Assembly (NCBI GenBank): GCA_963210315.1
Contig: OY723301.1
Span: 1,736,001-1,800,000, forward strand
DNA from: Rhynchopus euleeides
Lineage: Eukaryota > Euglenozoa > Diplonemea > Diplonemida > Diplonemidae
Direction of reading: 5' to 3'
Length of the DNA: 64,000 nt
Below the pieces are notes generated by a model that had not been told where the DNA came from, searched no databases, and saw only the letters and a list, made by a program, of their open reading frames with translations. Position numbers and translations under genes: made by a program. Below, one piece after another: positions 20,831 to 32,403 of the stretch; within the stretch, counting starts at the first letter, position 1; each line of letters opens with the position of its first letter.

Positions 20831-22749
20831 GGAAGGGGTCTGAATATTGCAAGGGGATAGAGTGTGTGTGCCTGTGTTCACGTCACACCGCGACATCATC
20901 TGCCGAGATCACATCATGCCAACAGCAGGGGGTTTGCTCGGTGTGCTCTCCACGACTCCAAAAGAGAATTTTACGTGTGGTGTGGGTGGGCAACGCTGTT
21001 CAAATGCAACCCTCCCCCCCCTCTCCTCCCTGCTTGATGAGGGTGTGCGTGGGATTGTGTATTTTTCTTGAATTTTCGGATCTCAAGGGGAAAAAAAAAG
21101 GGGGGGGGTGTAGGGGCACCTCAAATATCCAAATGACCAGTCGCGTCGGGAGAGACGTGCCATCCGAGATGGCACGGCACACCCGGATGCATGCAGGGGC
21201 GTGCTGCTCCCTGAATAGCATTCGGATCCCCCGAATTCTCATCGTGCCCCCACCCCCCCCATCTCTCTCTCCCCCCTCTCTCTCAAATGCTTGCCACCGT
21301 GCCGCTTCCCCTGAAGCTCCAGCCTAACGCAAGCGTCAGCCAAAGCAGACAGCATCTGTGTGCCTCTCTCTCTCTCTCTCCCCCTCCATTGCTCTCCCGT
21401 ATGAAAATGCCCCGCCACGCCACGTCACACCACACTCCCCCCCCCCTGCATGTGTGTGAAAGGAGGAGGGAGAGATAGAAAGAGAGGGAGGGAGGTCGAC
21501 CCTGCGCCTTTCTTTCTGCGCCCATTTTCTTTAGTCGACAATCAACAGAGGCCCCTCTCTCCTCTTCACCCCTCCTCCCCCCGCCCCCATCTCTCACGGC
21601 GCGCTGGGTCAGTTGTCGCATCCCACCGGTGTCGGAATCGACATGCCGGGGGTGTATTGCGCCCGGTCGAAACCCGGCCTTTTGGATGACAACACGGTGT
21701 CGTGCACTGCAGAGCACCTTGATGGCGCGTTGTGGGATCAACACTCCAGGGGGTGTGGGTGGGGGTGCGTAGGGGAGGGGGGGGGGTTTTAGTGATGCAA
21801 CAGAGAGGGGGCTGAGGAAGATCTGGGATCCCGGGCTGGATGCAGGGTGAAGGGATGAAGGTCGGCTCTGGCGTGCCTTGTTGTTGTCTGCTCTACTGCC
21901 ACCGCCGTTCGCTTTTCGAGGCTCCCAGGAGCACGCACCGTGCGGACACGTAGCGATACTTTATTGTTTATTTTATGCTATTTGGCAGACGTGATTGGAT
22001 CAGCGGGGGAGAGGGGCTCCATATATGCCAGAACATGGGTTCTGCCCGCCCCTCCAGGCTCGGCTGGGCTGGCTTCGGGCTGTTAGGCCAAGTGCTGTTT
22101 GGGGTGTGGTATTGTGTGTCCCGCAGTGGTGATCATCAAGGGCAGTGTGCTCGGCGTGTTGCACAGTACCAAGAGTTTAACGTGTCTCGAAAGGGCAGCG
22201 AGGCAGTAAGGCAGGGTTGATCAAGGCACAGAGCTGACCTCCCCTGTCTCGTGGGAGGGCCGGTGGGGACGGGGGAGAACCGGGGCGGGGGGGGGTGGGT
22301 GGGGAGGTGAGCAATCAAATTCGGAACAGGCAGCCGACTTCGATGCTTCTCTGCCAGGAACGGGTGGAAGTGAGGGAGGCGGCGCCACCACGGACAGTTG
22401 GAGTTCAGGAGGGTAGGCAGGTAGCAGGGCTTGGTTTTTGAGTTGTATGGTCGCGGGAGTGATATCAGCCGGACTGGATCCCGAGGCAGGTAAAACCTGG
22501 ACTCACTGTACCCCGTTCGATGATGAGTTGGCACCGCAACAGATCAGCACAGCTGCCGAGGACTGGTTTGTTGGAAACCAACCAAAGGCATGTCAAAAGA
22601 AAGGTGACAAGCATACACACGCGTCCACTCGCCGATGATTATACAACTTGGCATTTGGATTGAAGCGGGGACACGTCCACGCTGCGGATACCAAACAACA
22701 CTACCTGATGAGGCTACGTGGTCAGAAGGAAGTGGCACGGCATGACCAC
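20831..22749. other. Intergenic region, no gene recognised
   Basis: Contains CT/GA-rich stretches around 21260-21500 and G/C runs. Frames lack recognisable domains. The last ~120 bases hold the boundary module at 22632. Confidence 0.5.
22632..22715 (+). repeat. Boundary module upstream of copy 2
   Basis: Nearly identical to 18915-19000, with a short deletion after ACACTACC. Its position 5' of copy 2 and 3' of both copies implies a once-tandem arrangement. Confidence 0.85.
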
Positions 22750-22842
22750 ACAGGATCATCAATAGCCCCACTGATGTCACATGCCACCACCACATGCTCC
22801 CCAGATTGATCCGCCACACACCGACCGCAGCACAGCGACACG

Positions 22843-25596
22843 ATGAGGGCGTGTGTTGCAGCAGCGCTCTGCCTCGCCGTGGGGTGGGGGCGTGCTGCGC
22901 CTGTGGAGCGCGAGGCGGAGGTGCAGGGCGGTGGGCTGGACGCGATGTACCTGTGGGAGGGGTGCGACGTGCCGTACATGGTGGACACCAACGAGTTCCT
23001 TCAGGACGGGGACTCGCGCCTCACACGCGCCTTCCAGATGTGGCGTGACGAGCTGCCCGGGATGCGGTTCCGCAAGGCGCAGAGCACCGACACGAGCTAC
23101 CTCAAGTTCGTCGGCACAAGCGGAGGTGGTGGGTCCTCCCCGCTCGGGCGGCAGCACAACATGCCCAACACGGTGACGATCGGGGCGGACTGCGGGGTCG
23201 GCTGCACCGCACATGAGGTTGGACATTCACTTGGGCTGAACCACGAACAGTGCCGTTCCGACCGTGACTCCTTCGTGACGGTGGTGGACAGCAGGGTCTT
23301 TTCGGGGTCGAAGCACAACTTCCACAAGTACTCGCTGGCGGAGGGACAGGACCTGCTGCCGTATGACTACGACTCGCTGATGCACTACGAGCCTTACGCA
23401 TTCACCACGAACAAGAAGAAGACGATCCTGTCGCCACGCCGCATCGGGCAGCGCTTCAAGCCCAGCAAGCGTGACGGTGAGGCGATCCGGTTCATGTACA
23501 ACAACTGCCAGAAGCCTGCTGCACCGAAGTGTGTTGCGAGTGTGGAGACGGGGACACGCATTGCGCACCGGAAGTACTTCCAGGTCACCTTTGTCGCCAT
23601 CTCCGGGTCGTCTGTGGGTGTGACGGGGATCAGCGCGCTGTCGGCACGCGGTACGGGCTGGCTGCAGGCAGGGCTGCCCGATGGAGCGTACCTGACACCG
23701 ACGGAGCACGGCGGGAACGGGCACTACCACTCGGCGGGTGCGGTGCAGTGGGTCACGCCCTACGTCACTGCGGAGACACGCTACCGTCTGGCAGTCAAGT
23801 TCCAGGACGCACAGCAGCGGGCTGCCACGTGCGAGGTGGAGGTGGTGGTGGTGCCGACAAGCGCCGTGTGCTTCGGGAAGGCTGCAGAGGACCCGGGCGT
23901 GTGTGGGGGGAACGGGCGGTGCACGGGTGCACCACACGCCCCGTGCCAGTGCTACAACGGGCGTGCCGGTGCGGAGTGCGAGGGCTACGCGTACTGCACA
24001 CGCAACTACGGGTTCGACTTCGAGGACGACACCGCCTTCGCGGAGGGGATGACGTGGCGTTTCGGGGCTGCCTTCACCACGGCACGTGCACTCAGCGGGA
24101 GGCGTTCTCTGGAGGTGCGTGGGCAAGCGACGATGGAGCCTTGGGACACACAGTACAGGCCGACACGCGTGCGCTTCTCGTCGGCTGCCCCACAGCGCAA
24201 GGGTGCGCTGAACTTCATCATCTACTCATTCACATCTGGGAACTGCGTTGAGATGGCGTACGACCACACAACTGGACAGGTGAAGGCCAACTACAAGCCA
24301 CTGCTGCAGCGCATGGAGCACCTGCGTTGGTACTCGTTCGACCTGGTGCTGGACTGGGGTGCGAAGACTGTGCGGTGGATGGTCGACGGGCAGGAGGTGC
24401 TGCAGACAGCGCTCGGCTGCGACTACATGGAGGCCATTCGTTTCGACACGTCGCCTGTGCACAACAAGCGTATCGGGGCACAGGACACACCGCTGTACCT
24501 GGACGACGTGTCGTTCGACTGCTACGGGTCTGGGATCCCGGCACCCAGCCCTGTTGTTGGCAGCACACCGACCCCCGTACACGTGCCGTCCGCACCTCCG
24601 ACACCCATCCCTGTGTCGGCCGGGCACCGCTGCCAGGGCAACTACCGTGGTGTGTACGGCCCGCAGCCCGGCACGCTGACGTATGCTGGTGATGCGAGCG
24701 GGCTGCAGTGCTGGCACCTGGTGTGCCCCGGTGGGCAGATGTACCTGAGGTGGAAGGGCGTGTCGCTGCGGTCGCAGCTGTCGATGACGGACGTCACCGG
24801 GAAGGAGACTGTGAGCTGGTCGCCCAGCGATGACTGGGTTCGCCGCAGTCTGACCCTGCTGCTGGACTCAGCGGCTGGAAGCAAGTTCAGCGTGTCGTGG
24901 AAGTGCAACACGCACGAGGGAGAGACGGGTCCAGGGCCTGCACCTGTGCCCGTCACCAGGCCACCGCCCTCGAGGGTCTGCAGGGACCTGACGCTTCCCA
25001 ACGGGCAGGGCTGGCACGAGCTTGGGAACGTGGTGTACGGCTGCAAGTACTACGAGGAGACTGCGGGTGCGTGCGCTCAGTACGGGAACCACTACCGCCA
25101 CACACACACCGCAAACGAGGCTTGCTGCGTGTGTGGTGGTGGGTCCACGAGGCAGACCCCAAAGCCCGCCCCTGTGCCTGCACCTGCACCTGCACCTGCA
25201 CCTGTTCCTCAGCCCGCACAGTGCACAGACATGCAGACGGGCGGGAAGGCGTGGCACCACCAGGGCCACTCGTACTACACGTGTGAGTGGTATGCGTCCG
25301 ACAAGTCGCGCTGCGCACGGTACGGCACCCACTACCGCAACCGCTACGTCGCGAACGAGGCGTGCTGCGTGTGTGGCGGTGGGTCGACAGCTGCTGGTGT
25401 GACCGCCCCGTCCCCTCCGACACAGTGCACAGACCGGCAGACGGGCGGGAAGGCGTGGCACCACCAGGGTCACTCGTACTACACGTGTGAGTGGTATGCG
25501 TCCGACAGGTCGCGCTGCACACGGTACGGGACACACTACCGCAACCGCTACGTTGCAAACGAGGCGTGCTGCGTGTGTGGTGGTGGGGACAAGTAG
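22843..25596 (+). CDS. Secreted astacin-like metalloprotease, copy 2
   Basis: 917 aa; the two extra residues are one more Pro-Ala in the linker before the second Cys-rich repeat. The zinc motif reads HEVGHSLGLNHE (Ile to Val against copy 1), with the same signal peptide, Met-turn, EGF-like, LamG-like, CUB-like and three Cys-rich modules. Other changes include SEHGG to TEHGG, EYPG to EDPG, HYCQG to HRCQG and LALDW to LVLDW. All catalytic residues are kept, so both copies look functional. Confidence 0.9.
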   Translation: MRACVAAALCLAVGWGRAAPVEREAEVQGGGLDAMYLWEGCDVPYMVDTNEFLQDGDSRLTRAFQMWRDELPGMRFRKAQSTDTSYLKFVGTSGGGGSSPLGRQHNMPNTVTIGADCGVGCTAHEVGHSLGLNHEQCRSDRDSFVTVVDSRVFSGSKHNFHKYSLAEGQDLLPYDYDSLMHYEPYAFTTNKKKTILSPRRIGQRFKPSKRDGEAIRFMYNNCQKPAAPKCVASVETGTRIAHRKYFQVTFVAISGSSVGVTGISALSARGTGWLQAGLPDGAYLTPTEHGGNGHYHSAGAVQWVTPYVTAETRYRLAVKFQDAQQRAATCEVEVVVVPTSAVCFGKAAEDPGVCGGNGRCTGAPHAPCQCYNGRAGAECEGYAYCTRNYGFDFEDDTAFAEGMTWRFGAAFTTARALSGRRSLEVRGQATMEPWDTQYRPTRVRFSSAAPQRKGALNFIIYSFTSGNCVEMAYDHTTGQVKANYKPLLQRMEHLRWYSFDLVLDWGAKTVRWMVDGQEVLQTALGCDYMEAIRFDTSPVHNKRIGAQDTPLYLDDVSFDCYGSGIPAPSPVVGSTPTPVHVPSAPPTPIPVSAGHRCQGNYRGVYGPQPGTLTYAGDASGLQCWHLVCPGGQMYLRWKGVSLRSQLSMTDVTGKETVSWSPSDDWVRRSLTLLLDSAAGSKFSVSWKCNTHEGETGPGPAPVPVTRPPPSRVCRDLTLPNGQGWHELGNVVYGCKYYEETAGACAQYGNHYRHTHTANEACCVCGGGSTRQTPKPAPVPAPAPAPAPVPQPAQCTDMQTGGKAWHHQGHSYYTCEWYASDKSRCARYGTHYRNRYVANEACCVCGGGSTAAGVTAPSPPTQCTDRQTGGKAWHHQGHSYYTCEWYASDRSRCTRYGTHYRNRYVANEACCVCGGGDK

Positions 25597-27166
25597 GCAC
25601 TGCAAGGTGTGCCACATCCCGACACGCCTGCGCCTGCTGGTGGCATGCACTGGGTGTGAGTATGCCACGTCAGGCCGAATGCGGTTGCGTCGCTTTATAC
25701 CATCCTTCTCTTTGATCCACTGTCCACTCCTGCATTCTTGCCGTATATCTGCAGCGCCTGTCACGGCGTTGCTGTTGCTCTTGTTGTTGTTGTTGTTGTT
25801 GTTTCCTCAGACTGCTGCTGAGAGCTGAGGGTGGTGTGGATGCACCCAGAATGGTTGTGACGAGGGTGTGTTTGCACTGCAAGCATAATAAAACGCACTT
25901 GTCTGCTGTGTGTTCTGATTCCCGCTGCTGGTGCGGATGGTTCTCTGTGGCTTGCCAAAAAACCGATGCACGGTTCTATTCTTGCTGTTGTTTGCTTCAT
26001 ATTCTTCCACAGACGTGTTCCATTTGAAGAGTCATCTGAAGGGGGTGGCGGCTTTACTTCGAGTGAGGCTGGGACCATGCCGTGTCTGCAACAAACGGAC
26101 GTGTGCTGCCGTATTGCGTACACGCATGACCATCTTCTCACCACGGAAGCCTTCGTGCGTAAACATGCATCATTCCGATGTGGCCATCCCCAGCACCACC
26201 GTGCCTCAGCCTCGGCGAGGCGTTGCAGGTGCCTCTGTCTTTAATTTTATGAGTTGTTTCGCTATATCTTCAGTTGCGTGTGCCTGCCCGTGCCACCCTC
26301 CGCATTTCCTCTTGCCGCTTTGCACCGTGCGTGCACCGTGCCCTGGTGGCAGGTGGCGGCAAGGGCGAGGGGGGTGCTGCAGGCAGCCACACCACAACCA
26401 CACCTCTGCACGGATGTGTGTGTCTCTTGTCTTCGTTTGTTGTCTTTCGAACATCCCATGTGCCCCTGTGCGGTGAGAGTGCCCTGTGCAGTACAGTGAA
26501 GTGAAGTGAAGTAGTGCTGTGCGCTGTGCTGTCACTGTCCTGCGGGCTTTGAGTGTTGTGTGCTGTCAACGGGCCCAGAAACAAGGAGCTTGCCACGGTG
26601 CGCCTTGTGCCGTTGTGTTGGAAACCGTGTGGATATAGTGAGCGCAGGCAGCAGGGTGTGTGTGTGTGTGTGGCTGGGCCGTGTGGAGCAGCCCCGCCCT
26701 GAGGCGGTGTGCGTGTCCACAGCCTGCCACCCTCCTGCACACCCCCAGCTCCTTGCCTGCTGCTCGCGTCTCGCGTCTCACATCTCGCACAGACCAGCGT
26801 TTTGGCTGTTCTGTGCGCCCTCTCTCTCAGTGGCGTGTCTCGTCAGTGTGACCGTGTGCCTGTGCCTGGCTGTGTCGGTGGTGTGTGCCCTCGCTGATCC
26901 CGTTGGAGTCGCACGAGAGTGGCACTGCCCGCCCGCCATCTGCTGCCTGGGGTGTGTGCGGCGATGGCGCTTGCGGAGCTGTGTGTCTGCGGCTGGGTGG
27001 TGTGGAAGTGATGCTGCTGCAGGTCCCCTATTCCCCAAACCACCCCCCCACCATAATCCCGCTCTTCTGTTGCTGTTCCTGCAGTGCACATTGGTGTGTC
27101 AGTCTGTGTCATTGTGCCAGGAACACCACGGTCACCACCCCATGCAGGTTTCATCCCGAACTTGAA
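25597..27166. other. Spacer between protease and histone H3, copy 2
   Basis: Counterpart of 14660-16359; lacks the ~130-bp stretch. No gene seen. Confidence 0.6.
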
Positions 27167-27610
27167 ATGCCTCGCTCGCAGAAGTCGCAGGGGACGCAGG
27201 GGAAAGACGGGAAGAAGAGGAAGGCGCCCGTGAAGCTGAACTACCGCCCGTCCGGGCGTGACGCGGACGGGAAGAGGAAGCCTGTGAAGCCGACGAAGAA
27301 GGGTGAGACGCCCAAGAAGATCCGCTTCCACGCCGGTACGGTGGCCCTGCGTGAGATCAAGCAGTTGCAGAAGGGGACGCAGCTGCTGATCCAGAAGGCA
27401 CCCTTCCAGCGCCTTGTGCGTGAGGTGATGTCGAAGCACAAGCACGAGCTGCGTTTCCGTGCGTCTGCGCTGGAGGCGATGCAGGAGGCGAGCGAGCAGT
27501 ACCTGATCGGGGTGTTCGAGGGTGCAGTGATCCTGCAGCTGCACAGGAAGAAGAAGACGCTGGTGCAGAAGGACCTGCACTACACCATCCGCATCCGTGG
27601 TGACCTGTGA
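27167..27610 (+). CDS. H3: Divergent histone H3, copy 2
   Basis: 147 aa, identical in protein sequence to the copy at 16360-16803. The upstream ~280 bases also match. Identity of both coding and flanking sequence points to a recent duplication or ongoing gene conversion. Confidence 0.93.
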   Translation: MPRSQKSQGTQGKDGKKRKAPVKLNYRPSGRDADGKRKPVKPTKKGETPKKIRFHAGTVALREIKQLQKGTQLLIQKAPFQRLVREVMSKHKHELRFRASALEAMQEASEQYLIGVFEGAVILQLHRKKKTLVQKDLHYTIRIRGDL

Positions 27611-28104
27611 GGAAGGTGTGGCTCTTGCCATGACATGTTTGCCTTCCTGCCTGCCTGCCTCACTCACTGTCTGACTGGCTGGCTGACGGTGTGACTGTCT
27701 GTCATGAACTCAAGTGCAGTGCATTGCAGTGCGGTGCAGTGTTGCCTTTTGTTGTTGTTGTGGTGTGTTGTGCTAGCTTCTGAGTACCTTGCCGCCTGTC
27801 TGTGTCGTGCACGCTGGCTGCAAGGGGCAGAGATACCTGCCATTCGGAATGCAGAGATGACGATTTCACAGCTGTCCCATCCCTCGCCCCTAATCCCGTC
27901 TGTTGTCACCGTTCTTGCTGTGGTGTATGTTGTGCCGGTGTGTGTGTTCCCGGCTTGAGCTACTGGCTTTGAGTACCACCTGTGTCTTCAATTCAACTCG
28001 TGTCTGAGTTTACGAGCGAACCACTTGCACAGACCGCCACCACACACAACCCAAACCCGAACACCAACCCAAAGTTAAAGTCAAAGACAAACACAGCCAA
28101 CACC
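27611..28104. other. H3-H4 spacer, copy 2
   Basis: Matches 16804-17297; no gene seen. Confidence 0.6.
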
Positions 28105-28443
28105 ATGCCCGCCAAGTCGACCGGGAAGTCCGTTGCGGCGAAGGGTAAGACGGAGAAGAAGACGGCGAGCTCGAAGCGGAAGGGTGCCAAGTCTGCTGCC
28201 AACCAGCGTGGGATCACGAAGGGCAGCATCCGTCGTCTGGCACGCCGTGGTGGGTGCAAGCGTCTGGCGAGCAGCGTGTACGACGAGGCGCGCAACATCC
28301 TGCGCACCTTCGTGGAGCAGGTGATGAAGGACACGCACGCGCTGATGGAGGTGCGTGAGAAGGCGCCTGCGAAGACGGTGCGTGTGGAGCACATCCTGTA
28401 CGCCCTGAAGAAGCGTGGCCGCACCCTGTACATCGCCAAGTAA
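28105..28443 (+). CDS. H4: Divergent histone H4, copy 2
   Basis: 112 aa, identical in protein to 17298-17636. Same divergent N-tail and GGCKR. Confidence 0.93.
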   Translation: MPAKSTGKSVAAKGKTEKKTASSKRKGAKSAANQRGITKGSIRRLARRGGCKRLASSVYDEARNILRTFVEQVMKDTHALMEVREKAPAKTVRVEHILYALKKRGRTLYIAK

Positions 28444-28853
28444 GCCGCAGGTTCCCTTTGTTGACTTGTGTTTTGGGTTTTGTGTTTTGCCTTTGCCTTT
28501 GCTCTTCCTGTTGTTGTTTTGCTGTTTCGTTCCGAGCAAGCTGCCTTCAAGCTGTGTCCCAGAGCACAGCGGCGTGACTACACGCCAGCAGTGCGGCTGC
28601 TCCCTTGCTGCAGTGGTCTTCTGAGGTGTGTTGGCCACACACAGGTGACGGTGTCCTCCTCCTCCTCCCTCCTTCACACATCTAATCACGCACTCTGCTG
28701 CCGCGCCGTGCCTCTGTTGCTGCTTTGGTGTCTTTGTGTGTTGATTGCTGTCTGTGCGGATGCAGGTGCTGCCACACTGCCGACACACACACACACACAC
28801 ACACACACACCACCCCAGATTGCCACCACAACCCACAACACAACACACTCACA
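28444..28853. other. H4-H2A spacer, copy 2
   Basis: As in copy 1 but with a (CA)n expansion at about 28785-28810. No gene seen. Confidence 0.6.
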
Positions 28854-29420
28854 ATGGCACCTGCCAAGGGCGCAAAGAGGGCGACGCCTGTGTCGCTGTC
28901 GAAGATGGCGAAGCTGAAGCTGCCTGTGTCGCGTATCGGGAAGTCGCTGAAGAAGGGGCGCTACACGAAGAAGGTGAGCCCGACTGCCGCTGTGTTCCTG
29001 ACGGCCGTGATCGAGTACTGCACGTCGGAGCTGCTGAAGCTGTCTGGTGAGGCGGCAAAGGTGACGGCGTACAAGAAGCGGATCAACAAGAAGGGGGAGA
29101 GCCACGAGGTGAAGGGGAAGACCACGCAGCACCAGATCCGCCCGCGCCACATCACCCTCGCCGTGTCGGAGGACGACGACCTGGGCAAGCTGCTGTCGCA
29201 CGTGACGATTGCCGGCGGCGGTGTGGCCGGCGGCGTGCACGGGGCGGTGGCAGAGAAGTCGGCGGGGAAGACGAAGCGGAAGTCTGCCGGCAGCAGCGGG
29301 GACAAGAAGGCGTCGTCGAAGAAGAAGTCCAACAAGAAGAAGGACGCGAAGAAGGACACGAAGAAGGGTTCCCCCGCCAAGAAGGGTTCCCCTGCCAAGA
29401 AGAGCTCCCCGAGGAAGTAA
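28854..29420 (+). CDS. H2A: Divergent histone H2A, copy 2
   Basis: 188 aa. Differs from copy 1 by Thr16 to Ser, Lys73 to Tyr, Met75 to Lys, Thr87 to Lys and one added Ser near residue 154. Three of these five changes fall in the 28-residue segment (69-96) that holds the L2-loop insertion. The H2A fold signatures and the Lys/SPAKK tail are kept. While its H3 and H4 neighbours are identical between copies, H2A is not, suggesting relaxed constraint or paralogue-specific tuning of the loop. Confidence 0.9.
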   Translation: MAPAKGAKRATPVSLSKMAKLKLPVSRIGKSLKKGRYTKKVSPTAAVFLTAVIEYCTSELLKLSGEAAKVTAYKKRINKKGESHEVKGKTTQHQIRPRHITLAVSEDDDLGKLLSHVTIAGGGVAGGVHGAVAEKSAGKTKRKSAGSSGDKKASSKKKSNKKKDAKKDTKKGSPAKKGSPAKKSSPRK

Positions 29421-30365
29421 GCACGGCGACGTCCACCCGGCTGATCCCGTGTCTGTGCCTTTGTGCAGTTGGTTGTGTTTGTTGATGTTTGCTGTTTGAT
29501 GTTCCTAGCCCAGGCACCGCCCCACCAGTGGGCACCGCCATGAGGGCGGCGTGAATGCGCGCCAAGCTGTTGCTGTTGTTGAGAGCACGACACACCCCCT
29601 CCCCCCGCCCCCACTGTGCCCTGTGCACACTCCCCACACCCCCATCCCTTTGTCAACCCACACCCTCCTTGGTCATGCCTTTGTCTTTCCAACTGCATCA
29701 CACACACACCCTGCTCTGCCTCCACGACACACATCCGCCGATGATTATACAACTTGGCATTTGGATTGAAGCGGGGACACGTCCACGCTGCGGATACCAA
29801 ACAACACTACCTTAACATACCTGATGAGGCAACACACATATGTGTTCTGCAAAGCTCCCACCGATCCATGATGACACCAAATCAACACAAAACTAGGACA
29901 TTTAGGCTTGATGCGTCCAACACAGGGCGTGCCTGAAACGGATAATCTGTGTACCTGAGACATGCGACAAAATCAAAACGACTTTCGGCAGTAATTTGTT
30001 TGTTGTCTCGTATTGCTGTCACTTTACGACCCAGCACAGATAGATTTTTGTACCAGATGATCACTCCAGAGGTTTTTCTAGGATTCGGATTTTTCGGAAC
30101 GGGGAGGGGGGTCAATCGTGTTTTTACCTCAAAAACTTTTCACCGTGGAGAGAACGCTGGGGCGCTTCGCGCCCTCGCTGCCAACGTGACCCCAGCGGTT
30201 GTACCCGGCTGTTGCGACATGTGACGACACCTCCTTGCGTTGGACTGCACAGAATACAAGAAACTACAACCTGGCCGGACGACACCAATGTGTGGTACAC
30301 GCAAGCGCCCTCTCTTCTCAGCCCCCCTCTCCTCCGCCAAGGTTGCTTGCCCCCCCCCCCCCCTA
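29421..30365. other. Intergenic region, no gene recognised
   Basis: The duplicated 3' flank runs to about 29868. The rest has no convincing frame and ends in a C run next to the TA at 30364. Confidence 0.5.
29741..29845 (+). repeat. Boundary module at the end of copy 2
   Basis: Third copy of the ~100-bp GATGATTATACAACTTGGCA module. Confidence 0.85.
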
Positions 30366-31247
30366 GGCATAGACCCCGATAAGAGGGGGTCGGGGGTCGG
30401 GGGTCGGGAGGGGGTCCGAGGGGGTCGCCTTGAGGAATTTGCCTGAATGGGGACCACCAATCAGGGGTGTTCATAGGCACCCCATGGCCAAAATGACCCC
30501 ACTGCGATCCGCACAAACTCCAAACATTCAAAAGAACGGGTTCTTGAAAAACCCGAGGAGGGGGTCGGGGAGGGTGCCGCTGGGTGGGTGAGTAGGGTGG
30601 CATGGTGTGTGCCTCCCAGGTATCTCCTCCCACGACTATCCCTGGACCAGACCCACATTTCATGAGTGAAGCTTGGTACTTCTATCCACGAAATGACCCA
30701 GTAGTCCCAAATATTCAAAAAGACGGGGTTTTGCAAACCCTGTGTGGGGGGGTCGGAGGGGGTCGGGAGGGGGGCCGACCCCTCATACTCCGACCCCCCA
30801 AGTTTGCAACCCTCCATTTTCCGACCCCTGAGAAATAGTGCAAAAGTTCCGACCCCCAAGTTTCAGACCCCCATTTTCAGACCCCCTTCCGACCCCTCCG
30901 ACCCCCCGTATTCCGACCCCCGAGAACAATGGGGGGTCGGGAGGGGGGCCGACCCCCTCTGACCCCCATATCCGACCCCTCGATTCCGACCCCCGGGTTT
31001 CCGACCCCCATTCTCGACGAGGACCACCTCTGCATTTCAGGGGTGTTGTGTGGCACCTACACCAACAAAGTGACCCCACTACGATCCGCACGGAGTCCAA
31101 ACAATGCAACAGAGGGAGAAACCCGCGTTTCCTCGGGAAAAACCCAGGGTTTTTCCCAGATATTTGGGGGGGGGGGGGTCTTTTATAAGAGGGGGTCGGG
31201 GGTCGGGTGGGGTCAGGGGGTCGGATTCTTATCGGGGTCTCTGCCCC
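30366..31247. mobile_element. TA-flanked non-autonomous element rich in GGGGTCGG repeats
   Basis: Ends are inverted around AGACCCCGATAAGA (30371-30384; complement 31225-31240) and bordered by TA at 30364-30365 and 31248-31249. The interior has runs of (GGGGGTCGG)n on one side and (CCGACCCC)n on the other, plus three inverted copies of the motif found in 4056-4760. No transposase frame. Confidence 0.65.
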
Positions 31248-31249
31248 TA

Positions 31250-32403
31250 GGGGTGGGTCACTGGGGGAAACATTGGCCAATTTTTGAGATGTGCGTTTTT
31301 GACCCTAAAAAGGTGATTCTGCTGGCAGAAAGTGCCCAATATACTCCGGAAACTCAATTCCGCCCACTCCCAGGGGGTGGTATGCCCCCGACGATGCCGT
31401 TTTTAGCAATCAAATTTTTTGGGACAGAACTTGTACCTGGGCTGCACTCCACAGGACACATCAAGCAGAGCAACCACACCTCAACCTGCCAGATGCACAG
31501 AAGAACTGTTGTCGTTGATTGTTCTGAAACATAACAGCTTCTCGGTGCCCTCCAGAGGCCAAAAGGCACGCCAATGTGAGGTGATTGCACCAGGAAAAGT
31601 TGTGGGAGCAGTATGGTACAGTTCGTGTCCCGTTTGACGCTGTTCTTGGGAGCTTACGGCAGCTGGGTCTGTGGCACGGTGCATCCGTTGCCAGGGAGCG
31701 CGTCCTTGGGTGTGGTGCCTCACCTGTGAGCATGTGGTACAGGGACGCCATACGAGAGTCTCAGATGCCTCCTCTGATGGGAGGCAGATGACTGGAACAG
31801 GCACCTGGTACAGCAGGCACGGGTACAAGAAATGGCCCAGAAATAGCGCTCAGCAGAAGCGCAAGATTTGCCCGTCTCAGCTTCCAGCCCCAACTTCTGC
31901 TCAACGGTATTGTCGGGAAATCCTCAGGCATGTCTGCATTGTCAAAGTTGAGGCTGATTGGGAGCCACAAATGTCTGGATTGAGGGGGTCGACGGAATCC
32001 ACAGTTGAGATACGGGCCAGTCTCTCAAAGGAAGAGGAAACCAGATCTGATTGCTCTCGCGGACGAGCAAGACGTTATGTAGGACGCAGTTCATGTCCCA
32101 GAACTACGGACGGACCTCCCGAGGGCCATCCGGCGCCGCTGGCAGTCCCAGAGGGTGATACAAAGGGCACCAGCGGAAATAAGCAGACTGCACAAATAGC
32201 CTCAGGTACAAGTTCTGTCCCAAAAAATTTGGTTGCTAAAAAAGGCATCGTCGGGGGCATATCACCCCCTGGGAGTGGGCGGAATTGAGTTTCCGGAGTA
32301 TATTGGGCACTTTCTGCCAGCAGAATCACCTTTTGAGGGTCAAAAGCTCGTTTCTCAAAATTTGGCCAATGTACACGCTTTTTTAGGTGCAGTGACCCAC
32401 CCC
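31250..32403. mobile_element. TA-flanked DNA transposon with ~190-bp terminal inverted repeats
   Basis: Left arm 31250-31439 and right arm about 32203-32403 are inverted copies, starting GGGGTGGGTCACTG. TA borders both sides, and the left TA (31248-31249) is also the right border of the neighbouring element. The ~760-bp core has a + frame at 31671 with Cys pairs (RCIRC, WCLTC) but no recognisable transposase. It lies 80 bp upstream of the next gene. Confidence 0.8.

Larger units (their letters stand above)
22750..29868 (+). repeat. Segmental duplication, copy 2
   Basis: Second copy of the protease-H3-H4-H2A unit in the same orientation. Differences from copy 1 are scattered single substitutions, one ~130-bp gap, the Pro-Ala linker length and the CA microsatellite. 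Confidence 0.95.
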
